A stretch of DNA of 64,000 nucleotides. Origin: Gonatopus flavifemur. Lineage: Eukaryota > Arthropoda > Insecta > Hymenoptera > Dryinidae. The notes below the pieces were generated by a model. It was not told the DNA's origin. It made no database searches and worked only from the letters and a program-made list of their open reading frames with translations. The translations under genes were made by a program, and so were the position numbers. Shown here piece after piece: positions 46,419 through 58,696 of the stretch; the first letter of the stretch is position 1; each line of letters opens with the position of its first letter. Location of the stretch: contig JAFFJZ010000004.1 in the NCBI GenBank assembly GCA_018340375.1, positions 22,356,001-22,420,000 on the forward strand. The letters run 5' to 3'.

Positions 46419-49400
46419 CGAATTGTTTTCTTTTTCTTCTCCTTCTTCTTTCCTCTTTTCCTCTCGGAAGATCGATCGTTCCTTGGATCTTGCCCTCGAG
46501 TTTTAACGATTCCCTTTATGCTCGTGAAATCACAAGAAGAAAATTCCTCCAAACATCTCTACACAATTTTCAACGTGAAACACTTTTCACTCAATTTCTC
46601 CATTGTCCGAAGAAACTCTTTTCGATTCTCATCGGTGTCATCTTCCTCCCCTCTGTATCCAAGTTAATCCTTTTCCACCGGTCTCCCGCAACCTTTGACT
46701 GTAATTTATTTCATCCAACGATCCGATTGGGAATTCCATTTCTCGGGAATTAGGAGGAAAAAAACAACAGCGGCGCGGGACAACCCGAGAACTCTGAACT
46801 AAAGATTTACCGGGAGAAAAAATTAATGATCCACTTTCTCAAAGTTCATCATTATTAATCACTCGTGGAAATTTGGGACACTTCGCCCGAGATAAAGCAT
46901 CGAATCCATAGCCATGAAAGTTACATGCTCGCGTCGTTTAAAAGCACTTAGAACGAAATCACGTAGTCCCAAGCCGCGGGAAAGCGTCTGGCGGACTTGT
47001 AATAACTGCAAGATTGCTCGTTTGCTTCGCCCAACCAGAGAGAATATTTTCTTTGAAGACTTGATTTATAGCTTGCACTTCTTTTTCTCACCATCTCAGA
47101 ATATATGTACGTGTACAAACACTATATCTTTCCCCTTCTGTTCGTAAAACACCGAGCACGTCGAGGATTATTCGTCCTGTACGGAAGGTACGATCAGGTA
47201 CTGTTTTTACGTTTATATCGCTATTTTCTCATCCGCTATCCAACGAGAACAAAGTTATCCGAATAACGCAAAGACAATGACGTTGTTTCGAAGAATCCAT
47301 GTTTTTCTCTCTATTTATTATATACTTATCCAGAATCTTTTATAGAAAATTCAAAATATCGTTTCGTGTTTCTTGTTTGATGTTGCGTCTACGATTCAAA
47401 CTTCAAAGAATTATCTTTCATATTTTTCACATCTCTTCCCAAGTAAGGAATAAAGAAGTCTTTCTTTATTATTTTCCTCTCCTTAAAAATAAACTTTCCA
47501 CCGAAAGAGTTTTATCTTCCTCCTTTCATTTCGAAATTTCTTTCCTCAATTCTTTCTTCTCGCCATTCTCCGTTTGTGTTCGTTTGTGTCTTGTCTATGT
47601 TTTTACGTGAACGAGTGCGTGTCGGGGAAAAGTTTATGCACTCGAGGAAAAAGATTGAATTATTTAATTCTCTTCTTTCTTTGATGAGAGAAAATTTTCT
47701 GGAAAAGTTTTACCCTTTGTTCTCTCTCTTTTTCTCTCTCGCTGTTCAGCTACCTGCGTGTACCGTTGTTTCTTCTCCTCCTCGCACGGAAACATCATTA
47801 CACAAGTGCGTTGTTCAAAGCTTCTTCCGTGATTAAAAAAAATCGAATCTTCCCTGGCGTTGCCACTACTATTTTATTATGAAACAACATCTATGCGAAA
47901 TCAATGCCAACGGACTTCCTTTTTTTTTCTCTGGGAAACTCGTTGCTGGTTTCCGTCGATCGACGATTCCAACGTTCCATATCGAATCACCGAGAATTTT
48001 CCACGCACCGTTGATAACCGAGTGGAAAAGTAAGTTTATTGAAATTCTACGATCGCTATGAAAAGCAATTAAACTTTCTCGCGACACCAACCAGTCCCAA
48101 TCGAAGAATTATTATTTCATTCGAACTCGCTGGGCGATTATTCCTGATTCCGGGTGAATAATCGAGGAAACTCGAGGAAGGTCTTCCAGAATTCTGTAAC
48201 AGAGAGAAAATAATTATCAATAAGGTATTGGATTTCTTGTTTGGTTATGAAAATTGATGCGATGGAGGGATGTTGCAGGGAGGTGACGAATATTGTAAAT
48301 ATTCGTGAAATCTTTGGGGGTGTGCGAAAAGCACGTAACATGGAGCAAATAACCAAACTCGTCCTCTCCGTGACGTTATTTCGAGAGCTTTATATTCAAA
48401 CTCAACAGTCATCAAAGTTTCATAACGGTGTATAAGGTGGCAACTTTGCTATGACATTTGAGATTATTATTTGAAGCTTTTACGAGACTTGGAAATATCA
48501 CGGTAGCGAAAGTTTGAATTGGATTTTAGTTCCCCTCGCTTCTCGAGCTCTCTTTATTATTATTCGCGTCCATTATGGAACTCGAGTAAATGACCACATC
48601 GAGGGGCTGTAATCGAAAAACAATTCTGGGATCGGACTACCAACGATTCCTTAATCGAATAATCTGTCAAAATATTTAAGACGTTGAGTGAGGAATAGCA
48701 AAAGTTATGTCGTCTGCAGACACGCATGGGAATATTAGCGAAAAAAGAGAAAGGAAGAAATTCAAGCTTGCCCCATGGTTGGCAGATGTCCTAGAAATAC
48801 TACTGTGTCCAAAAAATGAGGTGACATCCCATCTTATCGAGAAATCAAAGTATTGATAAGGAATATATAGATAAAAAACATTTTTATTGTATTTTAAAAA
48901 TGGGAATACTTGCTCACCTTCTAATTGCTTTCTTATTCGATAATTTGATACCCGATGTTGGGTTGAGATTCGTTTCCCTTCCATAATCGATGTCGATTTT
49001 CACTTTCGCTCATTGATTAAGTTGAATAAACACCAAAACATGAGGATCGCATACCTTTTACAAATACGAATTAAAATATCAGCTGCGGAAATTATCGAAA
49101 GTATTTTTAGTAGTAATCGCAAGTGATCGCTGTTGGAAAATCTAGACATAGAGGTTAGGCATCTTTTTCTCGTCTTTGACAATATCTGTTTCATTTTTTT
49201 GGGTTTTGAGGTCAGCTATTTCTAACTAGTATGGATTGGGGAAAATTTGTGAAATTCTAACCAGTTTTAGCTATCTGTAATTCATCGGGCCCACCTCACC
49301 AAATATTCGCTAATAACTCTCCAGTTTATCCCAACTAGTTTTTCCTTGCTAACCCCTCATGGGTGATCGGGAAAGACTCGTGATATTTCTACCAGGGTCT
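46419..49400. other. Single-copy region, no further exon supported
   Basis: Pyrimidine-rich plus strand around 46375-46480 may be 5' leader of the minus-strand gene. A minus-strand frame starting 48984 ends on AGAAG|GTGAGC at 48918 and could be another exon, but it is short (67 nt) and unsupported. No transposons are visible until about 49380. Confidence 0.4.
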
Positions 49401-49410
49401 GAGTCAGTAC

Positions 49411-49740
49411 TGGCACAGTATTGGCTCACTAAAATAACCGTGTTTCCGCAGAAATGGCACGACCCCCGACTCACTACCAATTCTGTCGTGAAACAACGTG
49501 GCGTCGATGCTGGCGCTGTACCGTCTCTGTGTGACGCTTCCAAATATTACCAACTCTGAATCAGTACTGGCACAGTATTGGCTCACTAAAATAACCATGT
49601 TTCCGCGGAGATGGGTTGACCTCCGATCCATTACCAATTCCGTCGGAAAACTACATGGCGTCGATGCTGGCGTAGTAGTAGCGTCTTTGCGTGACGTTTG
49701 AAAATATTACCAACCCCGGGTCCTTACTGGCACAGTTTCG
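49411..49740. repeat. Tandem duplication, period 158-159 bp
   Basis: The string tggcacagtattggctcact starts at 49411 and again at 49569, and a third partial start (tggcacagt) is at 49728. Intervening text (cggtgtttccgc-like, gcgtcgatgctggcg) repeats with point changes. Probably internal units of a larger element. Confidence 0.75.
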
Positions 49741-50384
49741 TTTTTCTACAACCTAGGTGTTCTTCAATCAATATTGCTTCGGTACTGATCCAAGACTGTC
49801 TGCCGAAGCAATTAGTGCCAGTTGAAAAAGAGTAATAGCACTGTACAACGGAGGCAATTTGTCAACTCTGGCAATTTCCACATGGGATAGTTTTATTTTC
49901 AAGAATTTTTATTTATTTCCAAAAATCCAGTTCATCGCCTTCAAAGTAATCCCTCCGCCGGATACAATGCACTTATGCCAACGCATTTTCCAATCTTCGC
50001 AACAGTTATTAAAGTCTGCGGTTTCCGGGATAGCCTCCAACTTTCTCTTCGATTCGGCTTGGATCTCCTCTATCGACTCAAAACGGTGTCCCCGGAGCAG
50101 TCTTTGGAGTTTGTTGGATAGCCAGAAGTCACACGGTGCCAAATCAGATGAATACGGTGGTTGTGGAACGATATGGGTCGAGTTTCTTGTGCAATAGTCA
50201 CGAAGAATCAATGCAGTGTGAGATGGGGCAAAAACCATGAGTTGTCTCGCCACAATTCCGTTCTCTTTAGGCGAATAGCTTCACGTAAACGACGCATGAC
50301 GCTCAAATAATATTCTTTGCTGACAGTTTGACCCGGCGATAGGAACTCAAAATGCACAACACCACGATAATAGAAGGATAATAA

Positions 50385-50797
50385 CCCAAGCGTGTATTGC
50401 CTATAATGACAATGGACCCCAGACTGGGTCCATCCTCTTTAACCCAGTATTGAGGAATGACGATGGTGCCCATGTTGGCTGAACCTTGGCCCTCATGTGC
50501 TTTCCCATACAATTATGGTTGGTAGAAAATGAAAATAATGAATCTTAGTGCGGGCACATTTCCGCTGGGGTAGAATCCAAAGCAATTTCCCAATTTCCAA
50601 AAAAAAAAAGGAAAGGGCAGAATTGACTGCCTAGTCTGGGCTCATCGCTGGGCCCATGGGGCCACCAATCCTTGGGAAAAGCAATACAGCCAAGCTGGAA
50701 AGCAACCCCCATTTGTCTGCCCAGCTTGGCCCTAGGTTGGGCAGCATGGGCACCCACCCTGGGCTTAGACTGGGCCCGCCGTTAATACACACTTGGG
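50385..50797. mobile_element. CTTGGGCCCA word element, 413-bp copy inside mariner
   Basis: Ends CCCAAGCGTGTATTGCC and its imperfect inverse TTAATACACACTTGGG. The interior has gggtccatcc, ctgggcccatgg and cccagcttggccc words. It interrupts the transposase after GEAKPKK, with some loss of host sequence around the junction. Flanks do not give a clean TA pair. Confidence 0.78.
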
Positions 50798-51065
50798 AAT
50801 CGGTTTTTTTGGTTTTGCCTCACCTTTAGTGCGATATTCACTTGATTGATCGGCTGTTTCTGGGTTGTAAGCATAAATCCCCGTCTCATCTCCCGTAATA
50901 ATGCGTTCCATCTTGTCCTGATAGTCAGAAAGCATTGCTTAACACACTTCAACACGACGATGTTTTTCCAGGACATTCAGTGTCCTCGGTACCAATCGAG
51001 ATTTGCCGCGTCTGAGGCCCAAAACATCCTTCAAAATGGTATTGACCGATCCTTTTGGAATGCTA

Positions 51066-51630
51066 CCCAAGCGTGTATTGCCTATAATGACAATGGGCCC
51101 CAGGCTGGGTCCATCCTCTTTAACCCAGTATTAGGAAATGACGATGGGGCCCATTTTGGCTCAATCTTGGCCCTGTTGTGCTTTCCCATACAATTATAGT
51201 TGAAAAAAATGGAGATAATGAATCTTAGTGCGGGCACATTTGAACTTGGCCCCAATTTGGACCAGCGTTAGGCCAAGATTGGGGTGAATTTATATCCCGA
51301 GCATGTATGTACAATGCTCAGCGTGTAAGAATTTTGGTCTCACTCTGGCCCAGTCTTGGACCCATATCGGCAGGATGGGGCCCATGCTGGCCCAGGGTGG
51401 GCCCCATGGTATATACATGCTAGGGATTTTCCAATTTCGATACAAAAAGGAAGGGGCAGTATTGATTGCCTAGTCTGGGTTCATGCTGGGCCCGTGGTGT
51501 TACCAATTCTCGGGCAAAGCAATACGGCCAAGCTGGGAACGATGTTATCATCCCGGGGTTGGCCCCACGTTGGGTAGCATGAGCACCCACCCTGGGCATA
51601 GATGGGGCCCGCCGTCAATACACCCTTGGG
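51066..51630. mobile_element. CTTGGGCCCA word element, 565-bp copy with exact TA duplication
   Basis: TA at 51064-51065 and 51631-51632. Ends CCCAAGCGTGTATTGCC and TCAATACACCCTTGGG. Deleting the element and one TA joins GATGATGTT to AGCATTCCA on the minus strand, restoring the transposase as DDV-SIPKG in frame. The copy also holds the empty site for the 22128-22790 element (near 51295). Confidence 0.9.
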
Positions 51631-52114
51631 TAACATCATCAGCAAGATCTCTAATTGTGGATCGACGATTTACGAGCACCAAATATTTGATTTTTTCGGC
51701 GTGAACTTTGTCAGTTGAAGTTGATGATCGACCGCGACACTTTTCGTCTCCAACACGTTCTCGACCTTCTTGGAATTCTTCATACCACTTGTAAACATTT
51801 TTTTCCGACATCGTCTCATCACCGACGGTCTCGTGCGCCATCCTCAACGAATCAGCAGCAGAAAATTCATTCCGCAAACAAAATTCCATACAAATTCTTA
51901 GCTCATCAAATACAGACATTATAAAAATCGAAAAATTCACTTCCAGCAGCTAACAAAACGAAGCGTATCTCAAACACTAATGAACATTTTGATGTGACAC
52001 TCGGCACGGACATCATATACAGTCTTCCTAACCTAAAAATGAGAGCACTTCCCCAAATCCATTTGCGCACAGGATTTAAATTCAAATGTCACCTTACTTT
52101 TTGGATACAGTTGT

Positions 52115-54294
52115 CAAAAGTTTTGTTAGGACGGAACATTCCAGATGCGCCTGGGTTATCGTAATTTAGAGTGATGACAGAAGGTTAAGAATTCTACAAA
52201 TGATTTTAGGGTGTGTTCGTTCCACTTTTGGAACTGTATTGTTGTATTGTTATTCAATATGATCTGGAAAACATATGACGTCTTTTGATAATGTTAATAC
52301 GATGCTTCCTCAGTGAAGGAGTCGTTAGCTTGAGCATAAATCTAACGTTATAACGCAGATGGAATGAAGCATCAAAGAACGGAAATTTGTCCCAGATATG
52401 ACACATTTATTTCCAATCAATGGTTTGTCTCATTCTGCTCATCACATTGCTTGTAATCGGAGCTGTAACAACGAAAATCATTGCTAAGTAGTTAACATTT
52501 AGTTGTTGCGGAAGTACTTTTGGCTATATCAAATTGTCCACGATTTGAAAATTATTGGTCCAAACTAAATGGACTGATCTTTAGAACAAGTCTCAATGCC
52601 AGGCTTGATCCATAATCAGGTCAATGGTACGTTCACATATGGATTATTGTATTGCCAATTAAACGTAATATCCGTGGCACGCGGGTACCGTATTCCAAGT
52701 GGAAAATAGAGGAATCTTTTGGTGGCGGGTTACACAAAAGAGATCCGAAGGAGATGGCTTTATATTTCGAAAAGCATTTTGCGTGTGCAGACGTACAGAT
52801 ACCATTCGCATCCGCTTGTTTTTTTTCCCTGTCGTCTTTTTGGGTGTACCACTATACCGTTGTTGTTATTGTTGTTGTTGTTGTTGTTGTTATTTTCGTT
52901 GTTTTATTTTATACCACTCTGTTATATCCGATGATACACAAAGTCTGGGAAAATGACATCAAAGAGGGAGAAATCGCTTTGTCGAAAGAGTTGGGAAGCA
53001 TAAAACCAAGTACACAACATATAAACATACAAATCCTCGGTCTCGTTTGTCGAATATAATATGTTGCTACGGTATGCGCGACGCTCACCGTCGCTTCACG
53101 AATGTACGCGTATCAAATGGAAATGGAGATGCTAGAGGGCTGAAGCGGTGGATGTAAAGCTTTGACAACGAGGTAGCGTAATTGATTAATAAACAAGTAC
53201 GCCCAAAGGCTTCTCGTTCCTTCGAGCGTACCAAACATTGTTCTCGGTAATGATTTCAACGATGTTTTTTGTCTTTGTAATTAGAGAGAACATGACATTT
53301 CAGTTTGACTTAAACCATAACATCCCACGCACGTATTCGAAGCTGAAGATATTAGTTACTTTTCGTGTCGGACAAATAAATTCTCCAAGAATTCAACACT
53401 CAAAAGAATATTTCAACACTCGTATGATCACCGTCTGTACAGTTCTGATCACTTTGTCGTATTCCAAACCTCGTTGAACTTCGAAGAACTGTAATTCGAT
53501 TTGAGAATGCACTTGACCAGGGATGGAAATGCAGAGTGACAGAAGTATTACAGAGTAGTACCTTCTGTGTGACACAATTTCTTTGACGTTGACTACACGA
53601 CTGTGCATAAATTTATATCGTCAAGGTTTCCCTCTGCGATGGTTCGAGATCCATTTGGAACATCGAAGGTGGAAATAATGTATAGGACGAGGGAGAAAGC
53701 GAAACTGAAAAACATGGAGGTTTCCGTTCGTTAGTTACACGGACCTTGAAATCGTCTCTGCAATCAACGCGTTTGAATTCAAAGTCCAAGATTTCTTTGA
53801 CGGATGGAATTTTCGATCACCCGGACGGTCAATCAAGTGCGATTCAATCTACGGGCAATTATCTTGTTTTGCGGAACGTGATTGGCAACTTGAACAAGTT
53901 TCATCCGAAATCTCTGCAACTTTTGCCTGTTGTGAATTGTTGTTTTTTTTTTTCAACTTTTTTCCTTCGTCCCGTTTTGTGCGTTGAATTCTCCAATTTT
54001 GTTGGAATCGTTGGTAAATTCGATATAGGACATGAATTACAAGAGGATGCGTTCGCGAATGTTGAGAGAATTCTATTATTCGTTGGTACTAGAATCGAAG
54101 AGAGTGGAGTTGAATTGTTTATTTTGACATATCGAATGAAAATCCATTTGGTCGGGTGAAACTTGAAGAGACACGGATTGGAGGAAAGATGTTGCGATGG
54201 GGGAGATTTTGCACTTTGCTGTGAAGCCTGGTGTGAACATTTTGCGAGGTATATGGAATCAACAGACAATAGTGAAACGATGATAACAGGTGGA
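52115..54294. other. Single-copy region, no gene supported
   Basis: Frames at 53746-54159 (plus) and 53901-54269 (minus) overlap on opposite strands and show no family features. A (TTG)n tract lies at 52858-52902. 52640-53230 has moderately GC-rich single-copy text. Confidence 0.4.
52858..52902. repeat. (TTG)n microsatellite
   Basis: About fifteen TTG units with one TTA interruption. Confidence 0.9.
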
Positions 54295-54483
54295 GTAAAT
54301 CAGGGTGAGATGACGCACGTTCCCGCTTTACTATAGCATGGAATAATACATAAAATCTCATTCATACAAGAAAGATTTGAAGATTGTAATTGAATCTTCA
54401 TGTTTTCTTCTGGTGAACGAAGTTTGATGTATTGTTTTATGCTGTAGAGGAGTGGGAAAGTGCGTTATCTCACCCCGCTTTAC
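54295..54483. mobile_element. 189-bp foldback MITE
   Basis: GTAAATCAGGGTGAGATGACGC (imperfect) at the left pairs with the right-end inverse GTAAAGCGGGGTGAGATAAC. A second inner pair is gcacgttcccgctttac / gggaaagtgcg. No coding. Confidence 0.6.
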
Positions 54484-54537
54484 ACTATTTCAAGAATAAA
54501 ACTTGTCTCCACGCGAACAAATGTTTTTACGCGTCCT

Positions 54538-55760
54538 AAAACTTTCAAAAATCCAGGTTGCTTTGTTCAATGGTACTATAACTCTAATAATCCGGGATTT
54601 GTGAAAAATTTCGCATGCGCCTAGAAAATCTAGGTTTTTTCGTTTTAAGGCGCCGTGATTCGGCTGGGCTGGATTGCGAACGACAAAACTCGGTAGGATC
54701 ACACTCTGGAATGTGTTCAACATTCCACGTGGACTATAATTTCTCTGTACATTGTACAATTCTTTTCACAAGTCTTGTAATCTCCAGAATTCCAAGTGTC
54801 TTGGCTTTGAGGCGCGACTCATAATTCAGTGGAATTCAAGATGCAAACGACGAAACTATTCAGGTTTGGATTGTCCGGGATGTGTAGAGCATTTTCCATT
54901 GTCTTAGGAAATTTTTGCTCGCATCGCGAAATTATTTTTGCATGTCCAGGAAATTACACCGATCAAATTTTTTGCATGGACTAAAATCTTTCCCTACATC
55001 AACAAATTTTTTCACAAGTCCCGAAATTTCGAAAGTTTCAGGTTCCCTTGCTAAAATTACTTAACACTCAGCTGCCACACTTCACCAGTGTAACATAGCT
55101 GCCACACTGGGGTCGATCAGACCACAACTGTAAACGTGCACCAAAGCCAAGCCACTAAAGAGAGTCTTAAAACTATCCCCAACTTCGAATTTGTGAAAAA
55201 ATTATTTCTGCAGCACACATGCATCGCTTGTTTTCATCGATCGATGGGTATATTTCCGCTTCTGAATGACATTATCACTGTATCATGAAAAAGAATTATA
55301 TGAAATATGAACAATCATGTCACGCTAGGGTGGAGTGAAGCGAAGAAACTCTAAAGTGGCACCAGATTGCGTGGAGAGTTCGAATTATCGAGTTTCTTGG
55401 TGGGAATTCAAGATTGAATCATGTTGGGGTCAATCTGACCCCAGTTGAGGGTTAAGATGCAATAATCCAGCTCTACAACTCTTCAAAATGATCCCAGTCT
55501 GGAATTGGTGGAACATCTTGGAAACATCAGAATACCCTTGCATATTACCAAATTCTTTCCACATGCTCTGAAATTTTCAAAAACTCAGGCTTCGTTTTTA
55601 TGCTTCAACTTAGCTGAATTTCGGGTACACTTCAGGGTGTATAAAACATTCTGCATCGACTATAGAGTTCTCTCTTGCATTAGCAAATTATTTCCACAGT
55701 TCTCCAAAAGTCTAGATTCCTTTCAGGAAATTTCTATAACTCAACGCAATTTGGGGTACA
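54538..55760. repeat. Degenerate tandem-like array, units about 130-160 bp
   Basis: A block resembling ttttcacaagtcccgaaattttcaaaa-ccaggtt recurs near 54608, 54764, 54935, 55010, 55556 and 55691, each followed by text like ggcttcaactcagctgaatt and acgacaaaactc. Spacing is irregular. A TTAA-flanked MITE interrupts it at 55065-55451. Confidence 0.55.
55065..55451. mobile_element. 387-bp piggyBac-type MITE, TTAA target site
   Basis: TTAA at 55061-55064 and 55452-55455. The left end CACTCAGCTGCC is the diverged inverse of the right end CAGTTGAGGG. Internal GGGGTCGATCAGACC and GGGGTCAATCTGACCCC are related blocks. No transposase. Confidence 0.72.
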
Positions 55761-57263
55761 AACGACAAAGTCCTTGGGATGATATTTTGGGTTTTGTACT
55801 CATTTTTTTTATTGATGAAACGTGCATGTGGAAATTTCCACCAGAATGTTTTTGTTCAGAATATCTCTCCAGTTGAAAAATCTGCAGCTCCTATAATTCA
55901 TTGAAATATAATTCACTCAATATCTTCCCCATTTGAATGAAATAGGGATTTGTTTTTTGAGATGCTTCTCCCAATCCATGTCGTCATTGTACCCTCCCCC
56001 ATCCAGTTCTTCCTCATAGTTAACGTTTCTTTCTTGTCCTCATCAGAAAACCACCCCCTCAACTCGCACCAATTCTGGGTAAATGAACAAGTGAGATATA
56101 TCTCTCCAGTGGCGTCCTCCCCCAACATGATGCCGTAATCTGAATTCCTGTTCCTCCTGCAATAAACAAAGTCACCCTCTTCGATTCCCATCCCTTGCAT
56201 TTAAATAAGACAGTGAGGTACACTTCTCCAATGTCATTTTCATCTCAACCAGGTGCAATTTTTTTTGTCACTAAAAAGAACGAAAGTCAAAAGTCTCTTG
56301 CATCAGAGAATATGATGATGATGATGATGATGATTGTACAGAAAGGCTGGTTGTACGAACGAATTCTCTGGTGAAAATCAATCTAGTTATTCTTTAGGCT
56401 CTCACAAGGTCTAGAGAATGAATATAATAATTTTTGGTAGCGTTTATCCACCATTGTAGACGAAGACATTCTTTCGAACAAAACAAAAAGAACGCTGCAG
56501 GAACCGAAACGATTGATCAAATCTTTCTGTTTGTTGCTCAAATCATGTACAATCTATCAAGTCATTCTATATAATCATTCGAAGAAGATCATTGAGAACA
56601 GTTTGAAAGTAACTAGTAGATAATTTTACAAAATAATATTAAAATAAAATAAAGGATTCAAAATAAAAATTAGGAATTGCAAAAATGAATTCTCGCTCAG
56701 GAACTATAGTTAACTATAGTGAAAGTATACTTTCATCAGGGTTGGAAGTAATTCAATTGAAACACAATTGAATTGACATTCAATTAACAATGAAATTGGA
56801 TTCCTAAGTGAAATATTCTTCAAGGGAGTTCTCTCGCAATATTCAGAATTGAATTTGAAAAATTACTATTCAGTAGGGAACCAAGGTCTGAGGGATTCAA
56901 TAATCATATTTATTGGGGTTTATACCTGTATTTATGTAAAAAAAAGAACCACCAACTCGAAATGTAAACAAACAACTTTGCAACAAACATATGAACTTTT
57001 TCATAGTTTTTTTCTTAAAAAATGTTTATTTTCAATTCGTTCATGACTTATGAGAGCCTATTTTGTTTCTTGTGAGATTTGAGAAACCTTTACCGTGGAG
57101 ATTTTTTATAATTTATCATCAGGACACTGTCACACGGTTTTGTTCATATAAATGTATTTTATTACTAATGAAATATAAACAAATGCGAGTAATCATTGTG
57201 AAGATTGAATATATGAAAAATTTCTACGGTGAAGGTTTTTCAAAACTCATAAGAAACAAAATA
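55761..57263. other. No gene supported; one microsatellite
   Basis: A minus-strand frame at 55913-56200 (EEGDFVYCRR..., SFTQNWCELRGWF) looks protein-like in composition but matches nothing I recognise and lacks splice context. (GAT)n lies at 56312-56333. The rest is AT-rich. Confidence 0.35.
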
Positions 57264-57642
57264 CCCACGTAGGAATTGACGGATGGTCCAGTACCGGCTC
57301 GATACAGGCTGCCACTGTGCAACCGTTGACAGCCGATGTCGGTCGGACTCCGGAATTATAACGCCAAATAACTCTGATCCGGTACTTACTGGAAATCAGT
57401 GTGGTTCCGACATTCAGAACTGATACTACTAGTATTAATCGCTATTCAAGTATCGACAACTGTTACTCAACCGTTATTTGCACTGTTGTAACGTTAGAAG
57501 GTGTTGAATGCATTATCAAAACTTCTGCACTAGGGGGAATTTAGAGTGAAATTCACTATGGGATCATAGGATGACCGCCAACGGTTGCAAACTGGCAGCC
57601 CGTATCAAGCCGGTACTAGACCATTCGTCAATTTCTACGTGG
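57264..57642. mobile_element. 379-bp foldback MITE, CCCACGTAGGAATTGACGG end
   Basis: Arms of about 65 bp are inverted: ccagtaccggctcgatacag with ctgtatcgagccggtact-like text on the right (cgtatcaagccggtactaga). TA precedes the left end (57262-57263); the right terminus has decayed (GTGGCC). Internal words ccggtact and acggttg recur. No coding. Confidence 0.75.
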
Positions 57643-58440
57643 CCAGGATCATGTTGGGCCCTTTCATAAATGCCTGATCTGAAACACCTATTTCGCTATT
57701 TCTATTCTCATCAACCATCCGCCTATCCATCTATCCATTCGAGTGTTTATCTATTCTGAAACCCATTTCCACATATTTTTCTAAAACTTCAGATACCATT
57801 CAGTTATATAATAGAAAATGAGAGGTTCAAAAGGTTGCAAATGTCACTTGAAAAGAGAGGTTATATGCCATTTTGCTTGAATCATATCTAGCGTATGTTC
57901 GCCATCTGTTTTCTATTGCAGATGACTGTGTGTAGCCATTCGATTGTAATTCTTACACGTTATATTTAGTGTTACCACGAACATCCCGTTGCAGACGCAC
58001 TATAAATTCCAATGAAATGTATATTTTGATAAATTTTTATCAGTGCACTCAGTGGTGTAAACATCCACTTAGAGAATTATAACCGGTTTACATCTCCATC
58101 TGACGGGAGATTGGTTGAACCAGATCTAAACTGGGAGGGAAATACTTAGTGATATTCACACCCCTAAGTCAGTATTGTATTCACATGGTGATAAATCATG
58201 AAATTCAAAATTTACACAGTCATTACCATGTGTTAATTGAATGACAAAAATACTCACTAGCATAAAAATTTATCATTCTCAGTCTTGATACAGAATCGGA
58301 ATCATGATTTGTACAAGACATATGCCGAATTTCACACTCTATTGATTCAAGTCTCTCGCCAGATGGTGCTAAAAATCAATTTCATACATATTCATTTGAG
58401 ATTAATTCATTTCTTTGTATCGTTTATCACGAGACCACTG
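57643..58440. other. No gene
   Basis: AT-rich single-copy-looking DNA; 58060-58190 contains aaccggtttacatc / gatctaaactgg words that may be a small eroded element. Confidence 0.35.
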
Positions 58441-58696
58441 TATTACATGCATGATCAGGTCCCGATCAGGCTGCGTTATCAAGACCTGATAGTAGAATCT
58501 GGCTGACATGATCTGAACATGATAATGGCCTTAGTACTCTTTCTGGTTTATTGGTACCTTTTCTAATCAAGTTAATTCACGAGGTCCTGATCATTTTTAC
58601 CTGATCGTTACCTCATCACGCCTCTGCGTTACATGTATGATCGGGTCCCGATCGGGTACTACATCGAACTATCATGATCCGATCATGATAATGGCC
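58441..58696. repeat. GATCAGG word repeat, two units
   Basis: tacatgcatgatcaggtccc (58443) recurs as tacatgtatgatcgggtccc near 58630, and catgataatggcc recurs at 58518 and 58684. The word set resembles the 1266-4168 element. Confidence 0.6.

Larger units (their letters stand above)
49909..51916 (-). pseudogene. mariner-type transposase, interrupted and mutated
   Basis: The start is taken at the ATG of MSVFDELRICMEFCLRNEF. The helix-turn-helix part runs to NRRSTIRDLADDV, then the 565-bp insertion. The frame resumes with SIPKGSVNTILKDVLGLRRG, includes a TAA (after HRRVEVC), and carries the first catalytic Asp in ITGDETGIYAYNPET. After the second insertion it continues FYYRGVVHFEFLSPGQTVSK and REAIRLKRTELWRDNSW. 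There a deletion of about 13 nt removes the HHDNAP block with the second Asp and shifts the frame. The end (VPQPPYSSDLAPCDFW, EDWKMRWHKCIVS) keeps the third Asp. It differs in sequence from the mariner at 11775-13100, so it is a separate subfamily. Confidence 0.85.
49859..52114 (-). mobile_element. Dead mariner (second family) split by two MITE insertions
   Basis: The 5' end is at about 52114-52087 (minus-strand ACTGTATCCAAAAAGTAAGG). Three coding blocks follow on the minus strand: 51940-51633, 51065-50798 and 50384-49909. The gaps are two elements of the CTTGGGCCCA word family (51066-51630 and 50385-50797). The 3' inverted repeat is not found. Removing the inserts leaves about 1.3 kb, the normal mariner size. 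Confidence 0.85.

Noticed and set aside
48918..48984. Short minus-strand ATG frame ending on AGAAG|GTGAGC
   Set aside because: Only 67 nt and one splice motif; similar motifs are expected by chance in 64 kb. Could be revisited if RNA evidence links it to the 46193-46418 exon.
49411..49740. CRISPR-like spaced repeats
   Set aside because: The repeat unit is a 158-bp tandem duplication with homologous, not unique, spacers, in a eukaryotic transposon context.
53746..54159. 137-residue plus-strand frame (and the opposing minus frame 53901-54269)
   Set aside because: No initiator ATG at the frame start, no recognisable motif, and the two frames overlap antisense; most likely chance.
55913..56200. 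Protein-like minus-strand frame with GDFVYCRR and NWCELRGWF
   Set aside because: Composition is suggestive of decayed coding sequence, but there is no recognised family, splice site or repeat context to support a call.
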